Assembly: GCF_019112545.1 (NCBI RefSeq)
Contig: NW_025064885.1
Coordinates: 1,091,180 to 1,155,179, forward strand
Reading direction: 5' to 3'
Source: Guyanagaster necrorhizus
Taxonomy: Eukaryota > Basidiomycota > Agaricomycetes > Agaricales > Physalacriaceae
Length of the DNA: 64,000 nucleotides
In this document: one piece after another, positions 1 to 9,963 of the stretch
Layout of the letters: the number at the start of each line of letters is the position of its first letter
How positions within the stretch are numbered: position 1 is the first letter of the stretch
Made by a program: the position numbers and the translations under genes
The notes under the pieces: model-generated
The model's input: only the letters and a program-made list of their open reading frames with translations
What the model was told of the DNA's origin: nothing
Databases searched by the model: none

Positions 1-103
1 AAGGAGTGATTGGAAAGGGATGTTGCATTGAGAGTGATGACCTCCGGTGTGCGAATACAGTCGACGCAACCCTGAACTCACACGGAGGGAACAGGGTTGC
101 TTC

Positions 104-1543
104 CTAGTTTTCCGACTCCGTCGGAGCCAGTTCCACGAGAGCGGTGTCGACCTCTGCTGCACGCCCCTTGGCGGAGGCTGCTGCCTTCCGCTTGTTGCAG
201 TCCTCGGTCTTGTGTTTGGCTCCACAGAACATGCAAAGGTTGTTCTGGCGCCGGCGGTCTTTTTCTTCCTGGGTAAGACGGCCATCTTTGCCTAGCTTGT
301 CGGCATAGGGCTTAGGGGCAGTAGATTTCGGTGTGGAGCTGGAGTCTGAAGGAGATGTGTTAGACCCCTTGGATTTGGGGTTGGGGAATTTATTGTCCCG
401 GTTTTCACGGGCAATTTCGGTCTTCTGGGTCCAGTAGCAAGCATCAAGTTCTTGGGCAAGGAAGCACATATCACGAAGGTTGTTTGGCTTCCCATGGTGT
501 GCCATGTCATCCTTGATACGGGTGCAGAGGCCATGGTAAAAGGCATGGTGGAGGGAGTTATCTCCGTACCCAATTTGTGAAGCATACTAGTTGAATTGGA
601 CCATATACTTCATGATCTGATTACCATTGCACATCCGAAGGTGTTCTAATGCATCTTCAGCATCTCCGATAGCATCAAAGGGGCCGAAGTTGCTACGAAG
701 CTCATCTAAGAAGGCTGCATAGGAGAATTGCCAGGCTGGTGGATTCCACAGATTGGGGTTAAGAATGTCTGATTCGAACCAGTTGAGCGCGGTGCCGGCC
801 AGGAATGAAATGGCGTAGTTAACTTTGTTAGCGTCCGTTGCAAACGCAGTAGGTCTGTCGTTGAAGTTCAACTGAAGGGAGACAATGAAAGCCTTCAGTT
901 TGTGAGGGTCAGAGCCATCAAATAGTTCTGGTTCCTTGACCTTGGTACAGACAGTGGCTGGTTTAGGGTTGTTGAGGGAGGCAGAGACTCCTCGTAACAG
1001 GTTCATGAATTCTAGGAACATGTCCTGCTGGTTTGGATTGTTACTTCCTGTGGGGCCGTCGGTGCTGCCTGGGCCATTGGGATCACCTGGTCCTCCTGGT
1101 CTACCTGGTTCACCTGGGAAAGGGTTTGGTGGATTGCCAGCCGGTTCCCATCGGATGGGAGTATGAGTAGGGGTGTCTTCATCTCTGCCCTCTGAGTCTG
1201 GGCTGTCTGGATTCCCATGGTTGTTGCCCAGGGATAAGGGGTCTATTGAGGGGTCGGTTCGGGCGCCATACATCAGGCTGGCCCATCAGGCCCCGTTGGT
1301 TGGGATGCTGGTGGCATCGAAAGGGTTAGGGGAATCGTCGTAATTAGGTTAGTGGGCAGTGAAGCTAGAGTGATTGTAGGTTTCCCTACAGGAAGGTTGT
1401 CCCCCACTGGAGGCTGATCCAAACAGACCTGGTTGTTCCTTTGAGGCAGATGCCGGGATGTCTTCCATGGAAAACATGTTTGGATGGGTGGGCTGCCTTT
1501 GTTCAGGATCGGTCTCTGTGGGTTCGGTAAATGTGGTGGACAT
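104..1543 (-). pseudogene. gag of element A, three in-frame stops
   Basis: Gag polyprotein, which forms the cytoplasmic virus-like particle and binds the element RNA. About 480 codons run from ATG at 1543 to TAG at 104 in one frame without indels. In order: an acidic Pro/Ser/Thr-rich N-terminus (near residues 1-90), a Gly/Pro-rich linker, a Retrotrans_gag-type helical domain (LFDGSDPHKLKAF then FLAGTALNWFE), a Lys/Ser linker and one zinc knuckle CMFCGAKHKTEDC (CX2CX3HX4C, one residue shorter than the usual CX2CX4HX4C). In-frame stops: TAA at 1349-1351, TGA at 1286-1288, TAG at 587-589; the reading resumes in register after each. The start is the first ATG after the primer site. Bases 1-103 hold the gag-pol junction, but too little is present to identify pol. 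Confidence 0.85.
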
Positions 1544-1569
1544 GATAAAATTTTCGACTCAAGGGTTTG

Positions 1570-1822
1570 AGTTCGAATATACTGTTAGGAACATGCCAAT
1601 CGAGTGGGCTTGAGTGCATGCACAGAGTCCAGCGGAGTGCATGAGTGTTGACGAAGCTATTGGCAACATCACCCTTGAGTCAGAGCCTAAGGATCTGGAT
1701 GGACAGAACAGAGTTCTGTCAGAGAAGTGAACAGGAGTATCCTTCGGAGTGGAATCCATCAGATGAGATAGGGAGGAGTGAGTATGAAGTGTAGATGGCT
1801 TATCCAAGTTGATATTTGAACT
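1570..1822 (-). promoter_or_regulatory. Self-priming pair of element A: primer site 1570-1580 and LTR motif 1812-1822
   Basis: Two bases inside the LTR, the minus strand reads ATATTCGAACT (primer site). The LTR carries AGTTCAAATAT on the minus strand about 33 bases downstream of the TATATAAAG box, where transcription should start. The two are complementary at 10 of 11 bases, and the mismatch is a CpG-type transition. This fits priming by the folded 5' end of the element's own RNA (known in Tf1/sushi elements) rather than by a tRNA. Transcript start and priming are inferred, not shown. Confidence 0.65.
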
Positions 1823-2074
1823 GAGTAGCTACGATGATGTACATGGCTTTATATACTAATGGTAGCTAATTCTGAGTTGGGTTCCATTGGGTTTTGGTGT
1901 CGGTATTCATTACCGAGTTTGGGGTCTAGATATTACAATGTGAAATACGGATGTGAAATGATACTGGTGAAATGAAATTAGTAGGTAATAGGAAGCGGCC
2001 GGAGTCCGGTGGGTAGCGTGATAGAATTCGTGGTTGGTTGAGGTGACACGGAGGCCGGCGGCATGCACATAACA
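1583..2074 (-). repeat. 5' LTR of element A (492 bp)
   Basis: On the minus strand it starts TGTTATGTGC at 2074 and ends CCTAACA at 1583, giving the 5-bp terminal inverted repeat TGTTA/TAACA. A TATATAAAG box lies on the minus strand at about 1847-1855. Its partner LTR is off-window. It resembles the other LTRs here only at the termini and in general layout. Confidence 0.85.
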
Positions 2075-4766
2075 GAAATCCCCCATGGCCTCCCCCTTCT
2101 TCTTCGTAAAGAAAAAGGATGGCAAACTCTGACCGGTTCAGGATTATCGAAAACTAAACGAAATGACTATCAAAAACCGATATCCTCTGCTGTTGATATC
2201 GGAATTGATGGACAAACTCCGAGGAGCCAAGTACTATACCAAACTCAACGTTCGCTGGGGATATAATAACATCCAAATCAAGGAAGGAGACGAGTGGAAA
2301 GCAGCATTCAGAACCAACCAGAGATTATTCGAGCCAACAGTCATGTTTTTTGGCTTAACAAACTCCCCTGCTACCTTCCAGTGGATGATGAACGACATTT
2401 TCAAGGACCTCATCGCCACAGAGAAAGTCACTATCTACCTGGATGACATCCTCATCATGTCCAAAACCAGGGAAGAGCAACGAGAGTTAGTCTGACGAGT
2501 ACTCACCCTTATGAGAAAACACAAATTATTCCTGAAGGCAGAGAAATGTGAGTTCGAGGTATTGGAAACCGAATACCTCGGAGTCATCATCGGGGAAGAG
2601 AGTATTCGAATGGACCCAGTCAAGGTCGCAGGAGTGATGGACTGGCCAGTACCTACCAAAAAGAAGGAACTACAATCCTTCCTTGGTTTTACCAACTTCT
2701 ACAGGAGGTTCATCCAGGATTATAGCAAGATTGTCCGCCCAATGACACAACTGACCGGTAATGCCCCATGGGGATGGGGGAATCTCCAACAACTTGCTTT
2801 CGAAAGCCTGAAGCGACGACTGGCAGAAGACATAGTTCTCGCCATACCGTCCCAGGAAGGAAAATTTCGAGTGGAGGCTGATTCCAGTGAAGGAGCCATA
2901 GGTGCCATACTATCCCAGGAACAAGACAGGAAATGGCGCCCTGTCGCTTTTCTTTCAAAGGTGCTGAACGTAACCGAGAGGAACTATGAAATTTATGACA
3001 AAGAGCTACTCACGATAATGCTCGCCCTCGAGGAGTGGCGACACTATCTAATTGGGGCAGCTGATATTTTCGAAATCTGGACAGACCACCAGAACCTCAG
3101 ATACTTCCGTCAACCTCAAAAGCTGAACCGCTGCCAAGCCCGGTGGGTCACCGAGCTCGCCCAGTATCAATACACACTCCACCATAAAGCCAGGGTCACC
3201 AATAAGAAAGCCGACCTCCTCTCCTGGTGTGCAGACCATGATCAAGGTGGAAACGATAATGATGGAATTACGATCCTATGCCCTGAACACTTCCGGGCAC
3301 TGATAATGCCAACGGAGGAGGAAATACATGAGCGCATCAAAAGCGTGACATGGGACCCACACCAGTAGGATCAGAAAATTGCTGGCTCACTTAACCATGA
3401 ATGGGGAATGACGAAGAAAGACAGAATGATCCACTATGATGGGAGAATTTATATTCCACAAGTCCAACACCTACATGGAGAAATCATCGCGACATGCCAT
3501 GATCATGCCATGGCGGGTCACCCCGGCATCGCCAAGACAAAGGAACTCGTCCTATGAAATTATTGGTGGCCAAAACTCAGCAATGACATCACATCATACA
3601 TCAAGGCCTGCGAAATATGCCAAAGGAGAAAAGCATCGACATTGCCATGGTCGGCCCCCCTACATCCGAACGAAATACCATCACAACCATGGACCCATAT
3701 CTCTGTCGACATGATCACCGGATTACCGGACTGCAATGGCTATGATGCGATCCTCATCATAGTCGACCGATTCTCGAAAACAATCATTCCGGTAGCATGC
3801 TCCACAGAGCTAACTTCAGAGGGATGGGCAAAGATCCTGCGAGACGAGGTATATGCCAAATATGGGATGCCACAAGTCGTCATCTCTGACCGAGGACCAC
3901 AATTCATTTCAAAATTCCTTGATGACCTATACAAATTGCTGCAGATAAAACGAAATGCATCCACAGCCTATCATCCACAGACCGACAGACAAACCAAATG
4001 GGCAAATCAGGAAGTTGAGAAGTATCTCCGCCTATTTATCAACTACTGACAGGATGATTGGGTTGAATGGCTAGCACTCGCAGCCTTTCAACACAATAAC
4101 AGGGTACACTCTGCCACAGGCTTGACACCCTTCTTCGTCAACCACGGCTGACACCCACATGTAGCACAAACAATCCGTCATAAAACGTCAACCTCTGCAT
4201 CCACAGACTTTGCTGCAACACTAGAAAAAATTCACGCTGAAACAAAAGTGGCGCTAGAAAAAATGGTGAGCACCATGAAACAACAATATGACAAACACCA
4301 TCACCCTGCTCATGTATATCAAACCCACAATAAAGTTTGGCTCGATACAACCAACCTTCACCTCCCCCGACCAAAATGAAAACTTGCTGACAAACGCACA
4401 GGCCCCTTCTCTATCTTGGCAAAGGTCGGGGAATCTGTCTACAAATTAAAACTGCCATCAGGGTGGAAAATCCATGACGTGTTCAATGAGTCACTGTTGA
4501 CTCCTTACATTGCACCAGCTTTTCCTAATCAGGAACGGCCTCCACCACCGCCCTCCGATTTAATCGACAATGAGAAACATTATGAAATCGATCAAGTCTT
4601 AAATCACAAATTACGAAAAGTCAAAGCCCGTGGGGGCAGCATGACCACCACTGTGGATTATCTCGTCAGTTGGAAAGGTTACAGCCCAGAGTCAAACCAG
4701 TGGATAAATGAAAAATACATGAATGCCGACAATGCAATACATGACTACGAACTATCCCTTAATTAA
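2075..4766 (+). pseudogene. pol of element B (RT-RNase H-IN-chromodomain), seven in-frame stops
   Basis: C-terminal part of a chromovirus Pol. One frame runs to TAA at 4764-4766 with no indel. Visible: RT motifs SPMASPFFFVKKKDGKL, RNRYPLLL-type core and the catalytic YLDD near 2439-2450; RNase H with VEADSSEG near 2870; IN zinc residues (HDHAMAGHPG ... CEICQ) near 3500-3630; IN core HISVDM (3690s) and ISDRGPQF (3880s); and a chromodomain TTVDYLVSWKGYSPESNQW near 4650-4710. In-frame stops are at 2130, 2493, 3366, 3555, 4047, 4149 and 4377 (six TGA, one TAG), several where sister copies or the family have Arg, as expected of CGA to TGA. The third integrase catalytic residue is changed: QTKW replaces QTEW (Glu to Lys). 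The product would be inactive. Confidence 0.92.
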
Positions 4767-4767
4767 G

Positions 4768-4800
4768 CCATCAGGATGATGGTCTTAAGTGGGGGGGTAA
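4768..4800 (+). promoter_or_regulatory. Hairpin and polypurine tract of element B
   Basis: Immediately before the 3' LTR, CCATCA-GGA-TGATGG (4768-4782) forms a perfect 6-bp hairpin, followed by TCTTAAGTGGGGGGGTAA and then the LTR. The G-rich run is the plus-strand primer (polypurine tract). The same order is found in E, F, G, H, J and K and, decayed, in D. Confidence 0.75.
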
Positions 4801-5233
4801 TGTTATGAATTTTCCCCTTTTATTTCCTTTTACCCCTATTTATGCTCAGTCAGAAAGGTACAAGACCATGGGAAGCTTAGTCAGCACAACTAGCCTGTCC
4901 ATCAAGTCACTACGACAGTCGAGCCCAATGATACACAATCATCCTTTTATATACGGTAGCAATGCTCAAGGACAACGAGCACCATAGACACAGACATACA
5001 TAATAAGCAGTAGTATAATTAGAAGACATCTGTACAGTATTTAAGGACTACAGCTCTCACTGGCATACCCCAGCTTCGAGCTAAAGTTTATACATACCAT
5101 TCTACCTCGAGTCAACGTCTGACCTTGTGTCACAACAAACAGGTACACCTTAGTGGACTCAGGTGATTCCTCAAAGTGCGAAGGAACATCTGTTTATCAC
5201 ATGTATCTGTTCACGTGATGCTTGGGCTTAACA
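4801..5233 (+). repeat. 3' LTR of element B (433 bp)
   Basis: Starts TGTTATGAAT after the polypurine tract and ends GGGCTTAACA. It holds a TATTTAAG box (5038-5045) and, 34 bases further on, AGCTTCGAGCTAA (5072-5084), the undecayed form of the motif that is complementary to the primer site in related elements. The CpG in this motif is lost in most other copies. Confidence 0.92.
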
Positions 5234-6534
5234 ATGACCTTGTTCATATCAGTTTTCAGATACCCAATATAGACCTTAAAGTATTGTTTGCAATCAACTA
5301 GAAATTGGTTGATATTGTCTGAAGCCCCTTTGAAAGAGTGGGATTTCTATAAGAGATCTAAGCAGCATTGAAGGACTGCCACATCGTGGAGGAGTGTGCC
5401 TATCAGGTTAGGCCAGTCAGAGAATGAGGGTCATCGCCACTCCATCAGTGGTCCAGAAAATGAGTGTAGTGAGTTGTCATCTATGATTGGACTATCTCAC
5501 AGCTGTTTCTTCTTTTGGACTATGATCCTATTCTGAATAGTAAATCTGAGTCATACTGCTTCAGGGTCATTCCTGATTGGTTCCTTTCTAGTGTTACTCT
5601 TGCTTGCTTCATCAGGTGGAGGCTGAGCCTCTAGGACTTGGCTTTCTTTGCCAGTCTATAGATTTCAGTATGAGATTGGCAGATCACCAGATGGAGCTCA
5701 GCTCTGAGATAGCTGAGTTGCCATGGAGCAGGATAAGGATGCTGAGTATAAAAATGCACTTTGGATGAATGGAGCCATATATACAGCTTGCTTTGGAGTG
5801 ACAGATGGTGTCTGTAGCATTAGTCATATGAATCCTGGCATCTAGTAAGCCAGCAGTTATTGAATCTGATCTTCAGAGTGTTTTTTGTTGTATTATATAG
5901 CAGCATAGTCAGTGGCTGCATGCCTTAGAATTTCTGTCTTTTTATTAGTTGTGAAATGCAGGTATAATTGTCCAATTTATGAGGCTATCCAGGTAGCATC
6001 ACACTATAAAAAGTTTATCTCCCACAGGTAAAACCCCTAGTATTCCTGCACTCTTGCTTCTTGTATTGCCTGCTCCAGTTTTTCTTCATCTGTATCTTCT
6101 TGTAGCCTATAGGCAAGTTCTCCACCAGCATGAGGTGGGTTGCTGCTCTCAGCTTCTTTCCCCTCATCCTCACTGTCTTTCCCTTCCTTGAGGGGGAAAG
6201 TGGCAGGCAGGTCATAAAAACTCTTCATACTCTCTTGCAGTTGTGCCATTGATCTGTTGTCCTGGCTAAGTACTAGACTTAGCTGTGGAGTCTGAAAAGT
6301 CTGAGGCATTGAGGTAGGTGAAAGCTGACTGACTTCTAATATCAGAGTCATACCGATTTCCTCCTATCACTCTTGCTGCCTCCACTCACTCATGATAGAG
6401 CTGAATGTTTTTTCTGTACTCATTGTCAAGGAGCTGCCTGACCACCTGACTCCTGAGGAATTCTCAGAGTGCTTGGGCAGGGATGTAGGCAGTCCCAGGT
6501 ACTCATAGCCTGTAGTGTCTGAGGACAGACTCAT
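5234..6534 (-). pseudogene. gag of element C, cut off by element B
   Basis: N-terminal and central Gag. I place the start at a conserved ATG (6534, reading MSLSSD), which matches starts in E, F, H, I and J and lies in the +1 frame of ORF1. It reads through an acidic segment (FYDLPATFPLKEGKDSEDE, then EDTDEEKLEQAIQEARVQEY) to the capsid-like domain, where it ends at DMNKVI, interrupted by B at 5233/5234. The zinc knuckle and pol lie beyond B, off-window. Several in-frame stops, mostly TGA or TAG. Confidence 0.8.
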
Positions 6535-7702
6535 TATCACTGAATATGATGTCAGCACTAGAGATTCTTCAGAAAGAGGAATATTGCAGAGTTAGGAGAG
6601 ACTGGAAAGGCCTTGGGGAGCTGCTGCAGTTTCTAGCTTCGTTAGCAGTGAGAGTTTCTACATTCCTCTAATAGAGTGGGTCCCAGAGGTTGGAGTCAGT
6701 GCTGGGTTCTTGGAAGACTGGAGTTGAGAGGGAGTGGTCAGCACAGACTGGTGCAAGTATGGATGTGACCTCAGGCCAGAGTTCATACCAGTTAGAGATG
6801 TCAATTCTCACCAGTCAAGCCCTTTCAATGGCTTGCTGCTTTTCTTGATGCTGCTAGTCATGCTCAGTAGCCCTCTTGATCTGGCCCTCAAGGATGAGCC
6901 ACTCCTCCAGCTCACTGTAAGGTGGCTGGAGGATAGTTCACTGTCTTTGTTCCTCTTGTCAGAGGGCCTCATTGTAGTTAAAGGGGATGCTAAGATCTTA
7001 AGTGGGAAATAGCCAGTGAATGATTTTGTTTCTGTTTTCTCAGATCTGCTGCTCATCATTGAGCTGATCTGAGGGTGACCTCCCCAATCCACTGCTGATT
7101 CTGACTGAATGATAGGCTGAAGAGATGAGGCTGTGAGGCTAGCTTCCAGGTGTCATGCAGTGGAGTTCTACAGCCATCTGAGTGGAACTGAGGGAGTTTT
7201 AGGTATGGTTACCAATCTCAGGGGTTCGAGAGATTCTGGAATGATTGGGGGAGAGAGACTGCTGAAAGAAATCTTTTGGAAGCTTCTCATTCTCATAGTT
7301 GGGGACAGGAGGTCGTTGCTAAGGATTTTTGAATCCTGCAAGGTGATTGTCATTGTTTCTGCTATCTGATTAAAGAGAGTATTAATGTCTTTCTTCTTTT
7401 TGATCATACTCCTGATGCAAGCCACTAGGCTCAGCTTCTGGTAGAGGGCTGGTTGGGGGCTGGTGGGATGTTCATTGGGATTCAGAGATATCATGAAGTG
7501 GTAGGTCTGAGGTTATATTGCATAAGATTTGTCAGATATGTTAGAACTTGTTGTAATGTCAGATAGCCTAAGTGGTTATTGAATGACATCTCTGGCACAG
7601 CTGGATGATCACAAGTAGGTCTAATAATATTCTGATGATGAAAGAAAGGAGTTTGAAGAACATGCAGTCAAAGTTCCAATCTGATGGTGTTATTGAGAGC
7701 AT
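6212..7702 (-). pseudogene. ORF1 of element C (protein of unknown function upstream of gag)
   Basis: First frame after the primer site, from ATG at 7702 to TGA at 6212-6214, about 497 codons with in-frame stops (for example TAG and TGA after residue 43). Residues near 15-37 are strongly hydrophobic (FIIRILLDLLVIIQLC), followed by QRCHSIT. The middle is hydrophilic. The last third overlaps gag in another frame. I know no named domain for it; the same protein is recognisable in eight other copies here, so it was a real gene of the ancestral element. Confidence 0.7.
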
Positions 7703-7759
7703 TTAGTTTTCTCTACACTATAGGGCATGAAGAAAGGGAAAGAAAAGCTTTGAGCTAAT

Positions 7760-8218
7760 TGTTAGACTCAAGCATCATGTGAATAGATACACATGATAAA
7801 CAGCCTAGTCCCCTTGCACTTCAGGAGATCAGCTGAGTCCACTGATGCATATTCTGATTGGTGTGTCACAAGGCCTGAAGGATTAGCTCAAGAGTAAAAT
7901 GAGATGAATAAACTTTAGCTTGAAGCTGAAGTTTACCAGTGAGGGCTAGCAGTCTTAAATACTGTATATGTCTTGCTAATAATACTATTACTTATTGTGC
8001 ACTCTTATGTTCTTTGTGCCTATTATCCTAGAGTATTGCTATTCTACATAAAAGGATAATTGTGTATTGTCAGGCAATGCTGTTGCATTGAAAGACAATG
8101 ATGAATTTGGCTTGGTTGTGATGACTAACTTTATTCCATGGTTCTAGATGCTCATTCTAGTGCTTTGACTAAGCATAAATAGAGGTTGAATCAAAAAAAA
8201 AGTGGAAAAATCATAACA
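7760..8218 (-). repeat. 5' LTR of element C (459 bp)
   Basis: On the minus strand it runs from TGTTATGATTTTTCC at 8218 to GAGTCTAACA at 7760. The LTR primer motif is at 7915-7927 and the primer site at 7746-7758, just inside the LTR. They match at 11 of 13 bases, the two mismatches being alternative decay products of one CpG. Confidence 0.9.
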
Positions 8219-8732
8219 ACTGTGAAAGACAGCTGATGCTATAAAGATGCAATACAATAAACATCAATGCTCAAGCCACTCTTTTCAAGTCAATGACAAG
8301 GTTTGGCTCAATACAACAAACTTCCATCTTCTCTATCTCAAACAAAAACTCACTAACAAGCATACCAGTCTCTTCACAATCATAGCAAAAATCAATGCCT
8401 CAGCCTATAAACTGTGACTGCCACTGTATTAGCACATTCACAATACATTCAACAAAACCCTTTTAATACTATATATTGCCTCAGCCTTTCTGAATCAAGA
8501 ATGACCACTGCCACCTTCATCTGACCTAATCAATAATGAAGAGTACTATGAAGTAGATCAAGTACTCTACCATAAAATGCAATGAGTACATAAACATGAT
8601 AGAAGCATGACTACCACAGTTGATTATTTGGTCAGCTGAAAAGACTATGGTCCAGAATCCAACTAATGAGTCAATGAACATCACATAAATGCTGATAATG
8701 CAATACATGACTATGAACTATCACTGAATTGA
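8219..8732 (+). pseudogene. pol 3' end of element D (IN C-terminus and chromodomain)
   Basis: Begins inside the integrase C-terminal domain (KMQYNKH, then VNDKVWLNTTNFHLL) and continues to a decayed chromodomain (TTTVDYLVS, stop, KDYGPESN) ending NAIHDYELSLN and TGA at 8730-8732. At least five in-frame stops. The chromodomain normally reads methylated histone H3 and steers integration to heterochromatin; here the Trp of the WKGY-type motif is a stop. Confidence 0.85.
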
Positions 8733-8854
8733 CCAATATATTGGTCAATGTCTTTATGAATCTTACAAGAAGAAGGGCAGATTATCTGTACCTGAGGCCA
8801 GCCTACTTATTCCTAAATTAAGCCATTAGAATGATGATCTTAAAGAGGAGATAA
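8733..8854 (+). other. Extra 3' untranslated segment of element D with an 18-bp palindrome
   Basis: The other copies have only about 35-60 bases between the pol stop and the LTR. D has 122, because about 85 bases are inserted right at the stop codon. The insert opens with the perfect palindrome TGACCAATATATTGGTCA (8730-8747). The usual AATTAAGCCAT and purine tract follow at about 8813-8854. I recognise no coding capacity. Confidence 0.6.
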
Positions 8855-9313
8855 TGTTATAATTTTTCAATCTTTATTTCTTTCTCTGCAGCATTAACTC
8901 CTATTGATGCTTAGTCAGAGCACTTATATCTGCACTTAGGACCATGGGGATATTTGAATCAGCATAGCCATCACCAATCTAAAATACAAGTAATGCCCTG
9001 ACAATAAGACAATTAGCCTATTGTAGGTAACTATGACACTCTAGTATAATGAACACTATAGCATAGACACTCACAATTAGTAGAACTATATTTATCAAAA
9101 GAATGAATGGTATATAAATAGCATAGCTAGCACTGTTTATCTCTAGTCTCAAACTATTCTTTATTCTACCACTTTACCTCAAGTCAACTACTTGCATTGA
9201 CCTTAGGATATAACAACTATAAACACATCAAGTAGACTTAAGCATGATTGTATGAATGTGATACAGCACTTATTTACTATATGTCATAGTTCATATGCCA
9301 CTCAAGTCTAACA
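8855..9313 (+). repeat. 3' LTR of element D (459 bp)
   Basis: Starts TGTTATAATTTTTC after AGAGGAGATAA and ends AGTCTAACA. From about 9027 onward it matches the L 5' LTR remnant (57834-58118), showing that D and L are one subfamily. Confidence 0.88.
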
Positions 9314-9493
9314 CTTTTATGTATAGTAGTGACATCTAAGAACAATAGGCACCAGGACTTGAAAATATGCAATAGATAGTCATATATTTAGTATCATGAT
9401 GTACAGTATATAAGCAGGCTCACTCTCATTGGTAATCTCCAGCTTCAAGCTAAAGTTTATTCACACTATTCCACTCTCAAACCAATCACTAAA
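9314..9493 (+). repeat. 5' LTR of element F, middle fragment
   Basis: Lies between D (ends 9313) and E (starts 9494). Contains the TATATAAG box (9407-9414) and the primer motif AGCTTCAAGCTAA (9441-9453), which pairs perfectly (13 of 13) with the F primer site TTAGCTTGAAGCT at 17668-17680. The last five bases, CTAAA, are the left target-site copy of E. Confidence 0.9.
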
Positions 9494-9963
9494 TGTTACA
9501 ATTTTTTCTTTATTCTATTTTCTTCCAGAGTTAAACCCCTATTTATGCTTAGTCAGGGCACTTATGACAAGCACTTAAGACTGTGAGATGAAGCTTAGTC
9601 ATCACAACTAGGCCAAGTTGGTCATTGTCTTTTAATGCAACAGCATTGTCTGATAATACACAATCAATCTTTTATGTATAGTAACAATGCCTAAAAACAA
9701 TGGGCACAAAGGACACAACAATGCATAATAGGTAGCAGTATTAATAACTATATCTTGTACAGTATTTAAAGAGGCTTGCTCTTGCTGGTAATCCTCAGCT
9801 TCAAGTTAAAGTTTATCTTCATACCATTCTATACTCAAGCTAATTCTAAGGCCTTATAATATATTGATCAGATAGCATATCAGTGGACTCAGACAACTGC
9901 CCAAAGTGCAAGGCAGCTTCTGTTTATCATGTGTTACTATTCATATGATGCTTGGGTCTAACA
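9494..9963 (+). repeat. 5' LTR of element E (470 bp)
   Basis: Starts TGTTACAATTTTTTC and ends GGGTCTAACA. By hand alignment it differs from the 3' LTR at about 45 transitions and a single transversion, with no indels, close to 10 percent divergence. Confidence 0.95.

Larger units (their letters stand above)
1..2074 (-). mobile_element. Element A: Ty3/Gypsy LTR retrotransposon, 5' part
   Basis: The 5' end of a minus-strand LTR retrotransposon: 5' LTR (1583-2074), primer-binding site and gag (104-1543). The rest lies beyond the left edge. It is a different family from all others here: the LTR shares only the TGTTA/TAACA ends, gag starts 27 bases after the primer site with no upstream ORF1, and the DNA is richer in G+C and CpG. 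It was inserted into the RT gene of element B, whose coding frame resumes at 2075. The right flank GAAAT (2075-2079) is the expected target-site copy; the left copy is off-window. Confidence 0.9.
2075..5233 (+). mobile_element. Element B: chromovirus, 3' half
   Basis: The 3' part of a plus-strand chromovirus: pol from the RT fingers to the chromodomain, polypurine tract and 3' LTR. The 5' half lies off-window because A was inserted into B at 2074/2075. B itself sits in the gag of minus-strand element C; C sequence resumes at 5234 and the right target-site copy should be ATGAC (5234-5238). B keeps many CpG dinucleotides and has no frameshift, so it is one of the better-preserved copies. Confidence 0.92.
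5234..8218 (-). mobile_element. Element C: chromovirus, 5' part
   Basis: The 5' part of a minus-strand chromovirus: 5' LTR (7760-8218), primer site (7746-7758), ORF1 and the first part of gag, cut at 5234 by element B. C was inserted into the integrase region of D, which resumes at 8219. The right target-site copy is ACTGT (8219-8223); the left is off-window. Confidence 0.9.
8219..9313 (+). mobile_element. Element D: chromovirus, 3' end
   Basis: Integrase C-terminus, chromodomain and 3' LTR of a plus-strand element whose upstream part lies beyond C, off-window. D was inserted into the 5' LTR of F; F sequence resumes at 9314 with target-site copy CTTTT. Its LTR belongs to the same subfamily as that of L. 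Confidence 0.88.

Noticed and set aside
936..1166. Plus-strand frame with Gly-Pro repeats resembling collagen
   Set aside because: Antisense shadow of the Pro/Gly-rich linker of element A gag on the minus strand, which is supported by a gag domain and a zinc knu­ckle.
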